This document shows positions 14,466 through 15,022 of a stretch of 15,022 nt of DNA, piece by piece. Origin of the DNA: CAZPHI01 sp964586425 (GTDB lineage Bacteria; Bacillota; Clostridia; Lachnospirales; Lachnospiraceae); the NCBI GenBank assembly GCA_964586425.1, contig CAZPHI010000050.1, positions 1 to 15,022 on the forward strand. The letters run 5' to 3'. The notes beneath the pieces are model-generated. The model did not search any database. It was not told the DNA's origin and worked only from the letters and a program-made list of their open reading frames with translations. Within the stretch, counting starts at the first letter, position 1. Every line of letters starts with the position of its first letter. The translations under genes and the position numbers were made by a program.

Positions 14466-15022
14466 TTACTCGATGATTGTAGCAACAGCACCTGAACCAA
14501 CTGTACGTCCACCTTCACGAATAGCGAAACGAAGACCCTGCTCCATAGCTACTTTGTGAATAAGTTCGATAGTCATTTCAACGTTATCGCCTGGCATACA
14601 CATCTCTGTTCCAGCTGGAAGTTCACAGATACCTGTAACATCAGTTGTTCTGAAATAGAACTGTGGTCTATAGTTATTGAAGAATGGAGTATGACGTCCA
14701 CCTTCGTCTTTTGTTAATACGTAAACCTGAGCTGTAAATTTCTTATGTGGTGTGATTGAACCTGGTTTACAAAGAACCTGGCCTCTCTGGATTTCGTCTC
14801 TCTGAACACCTCTAAGAAGAGCACCGATGTTATCACCTGGTTCTGCTTCATCAAGAAATTTTCTGAACATTTCGATACCTGTTACAACTACTTTACGAGA
14901 TTCGTCATGAATACCAACGATTTCAACTTCCTCATTAACATGAAGGATACCTCTTTCAACTCTACCTGTAGCAACTGTACCACGGCCTGTGATTGAGAAG
15001 ATATCTTCGATTGGCATAAGGA
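14466..15022 (-). CDS. tuf: Elongation factor Tu, C-terminal part (runs off the window)
   Basis: The last 185 codons of EF-Tu, the GTPase that brings aminoacyl-tRNA to the ribosome. The visible part begins at LMPIEDIFSITGRGTVATGR, the start of domain 2, and continues through domain 3 (..EVEIVGIHDESRKVVVTGIEMFRK.., ..GQVLCKPGSITPHKKF.., ..FYFRTTDVTG..) to IREGGRTVGSGAVATIIE and TAA at 14466-14468. The frame is open to the right edge, so the G domain lies outside; the ATG at 15015-15017 is an internal Met, not a start. Sequence identity to the EF-Tu pattern is high and unbroken. It is the likely stable neighbour against which the mobile-element-like switch to its left sits. The gene ends at the terminator at 14409-14443. 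Confidence 0.98.
   Translation of the reverse strand, partial: LMPIEDIFSITGRGTVATGRVERGILHVNEEVEIVGIHDESRKVVVTGIEMFRKFLDEAEPGDNIGALLRGVQRDEIQRGQVLCKPGSITPHKKFTAQVYVLTKDEGGRHTPFFNNYRPQFYFRTTDVTGICELPAGTEMCMPGDNVEMTIELIHKVAMEQGLRFAIREGGRTVGSGAVATIIE

Overview
The window looks like chromosomal DNA from a low-GC anaerobic Firmicute, most likely a Lachnospiraceae-type gut Clostridium. The evidence is AT-rich intergenic DNA, strong GGAGG ribosome binding sites almost everywhere, TAA/TAG-dominated stops, an EF-Tu C-terminus of the clostridial type (ends ..VGSGAVATIIE) and gene families common in that group. The genus cannot be fixed from the sequence.

Layout. (1) 1-2013: the first codons of a zinc-ribbon gene and a complete Uup-like ABC-F ATPase, both on the minus strand. 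(2) 2098-3063: a divergent class I SAM-dependent methyltransferase (COG1092 type) interrupted by one in-frame TGA at a Trp position. (3) 3069-3343: a repeat-rich spacer between convergent genes, with three 72-bp tandem copies that each carry a terminator-like hairpin. (4) 3345-6786: two overlapping ABC exporter half-transporters on the minus strand. The second lacks the usual C-terminal tail and ends beside the repeats. (5) 6965-7828: a divergent AraC-family regulator, separated from the transporters by an AT-rich region with two palindromes. (6) 7843-11646: a minus-strand cluster of a membrane-anchored SGNH/GDSL hydrolase (frameshifted at a (TA)5 tract), an OmpR-type response regulator, a sensor kinase (TTG start abutting the regulator's stop) and a YfbR-like HD phosphohydrolase. 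(7) 11728-12762: a membrane diguanylate cyclase. (8) 12834-14157: a small lipoprotein, an excisionase-like HTH gene broken by an in-frame TGA, and a divergent XRE repressor gene. Between the last two lie four related operator-like sites embedded in opposing promoters. (9) 14160-14465: a promoter and terminator pair with no gene (candidate small RNA), a tandem TTGACGCCATT repeat and the tuf terminator. (10) 14466-15022: the 3' part of tuf on the minus strand.

How it fits together. The AraC regulator probably controls the exporter pair. The kinase and regulator probably sense an envelope signal and are co-transcribed with the hydrolase and the HD protein. The XRE/excisionase-like switch resembles the control region of an integrative conjugative element, but no integrase or transfer genes are visible, so it looks like a remnant or an edge.

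The most notable signals are the operator array placed precisely on two opposing promoters, three genes each broken by a single change (two TGA codons, one dinucleotide slip) while all intact genes stop at TAA or TAG, the triplicated terminator, and the candidate small RNA. No clearly new multi-gene system was identified.
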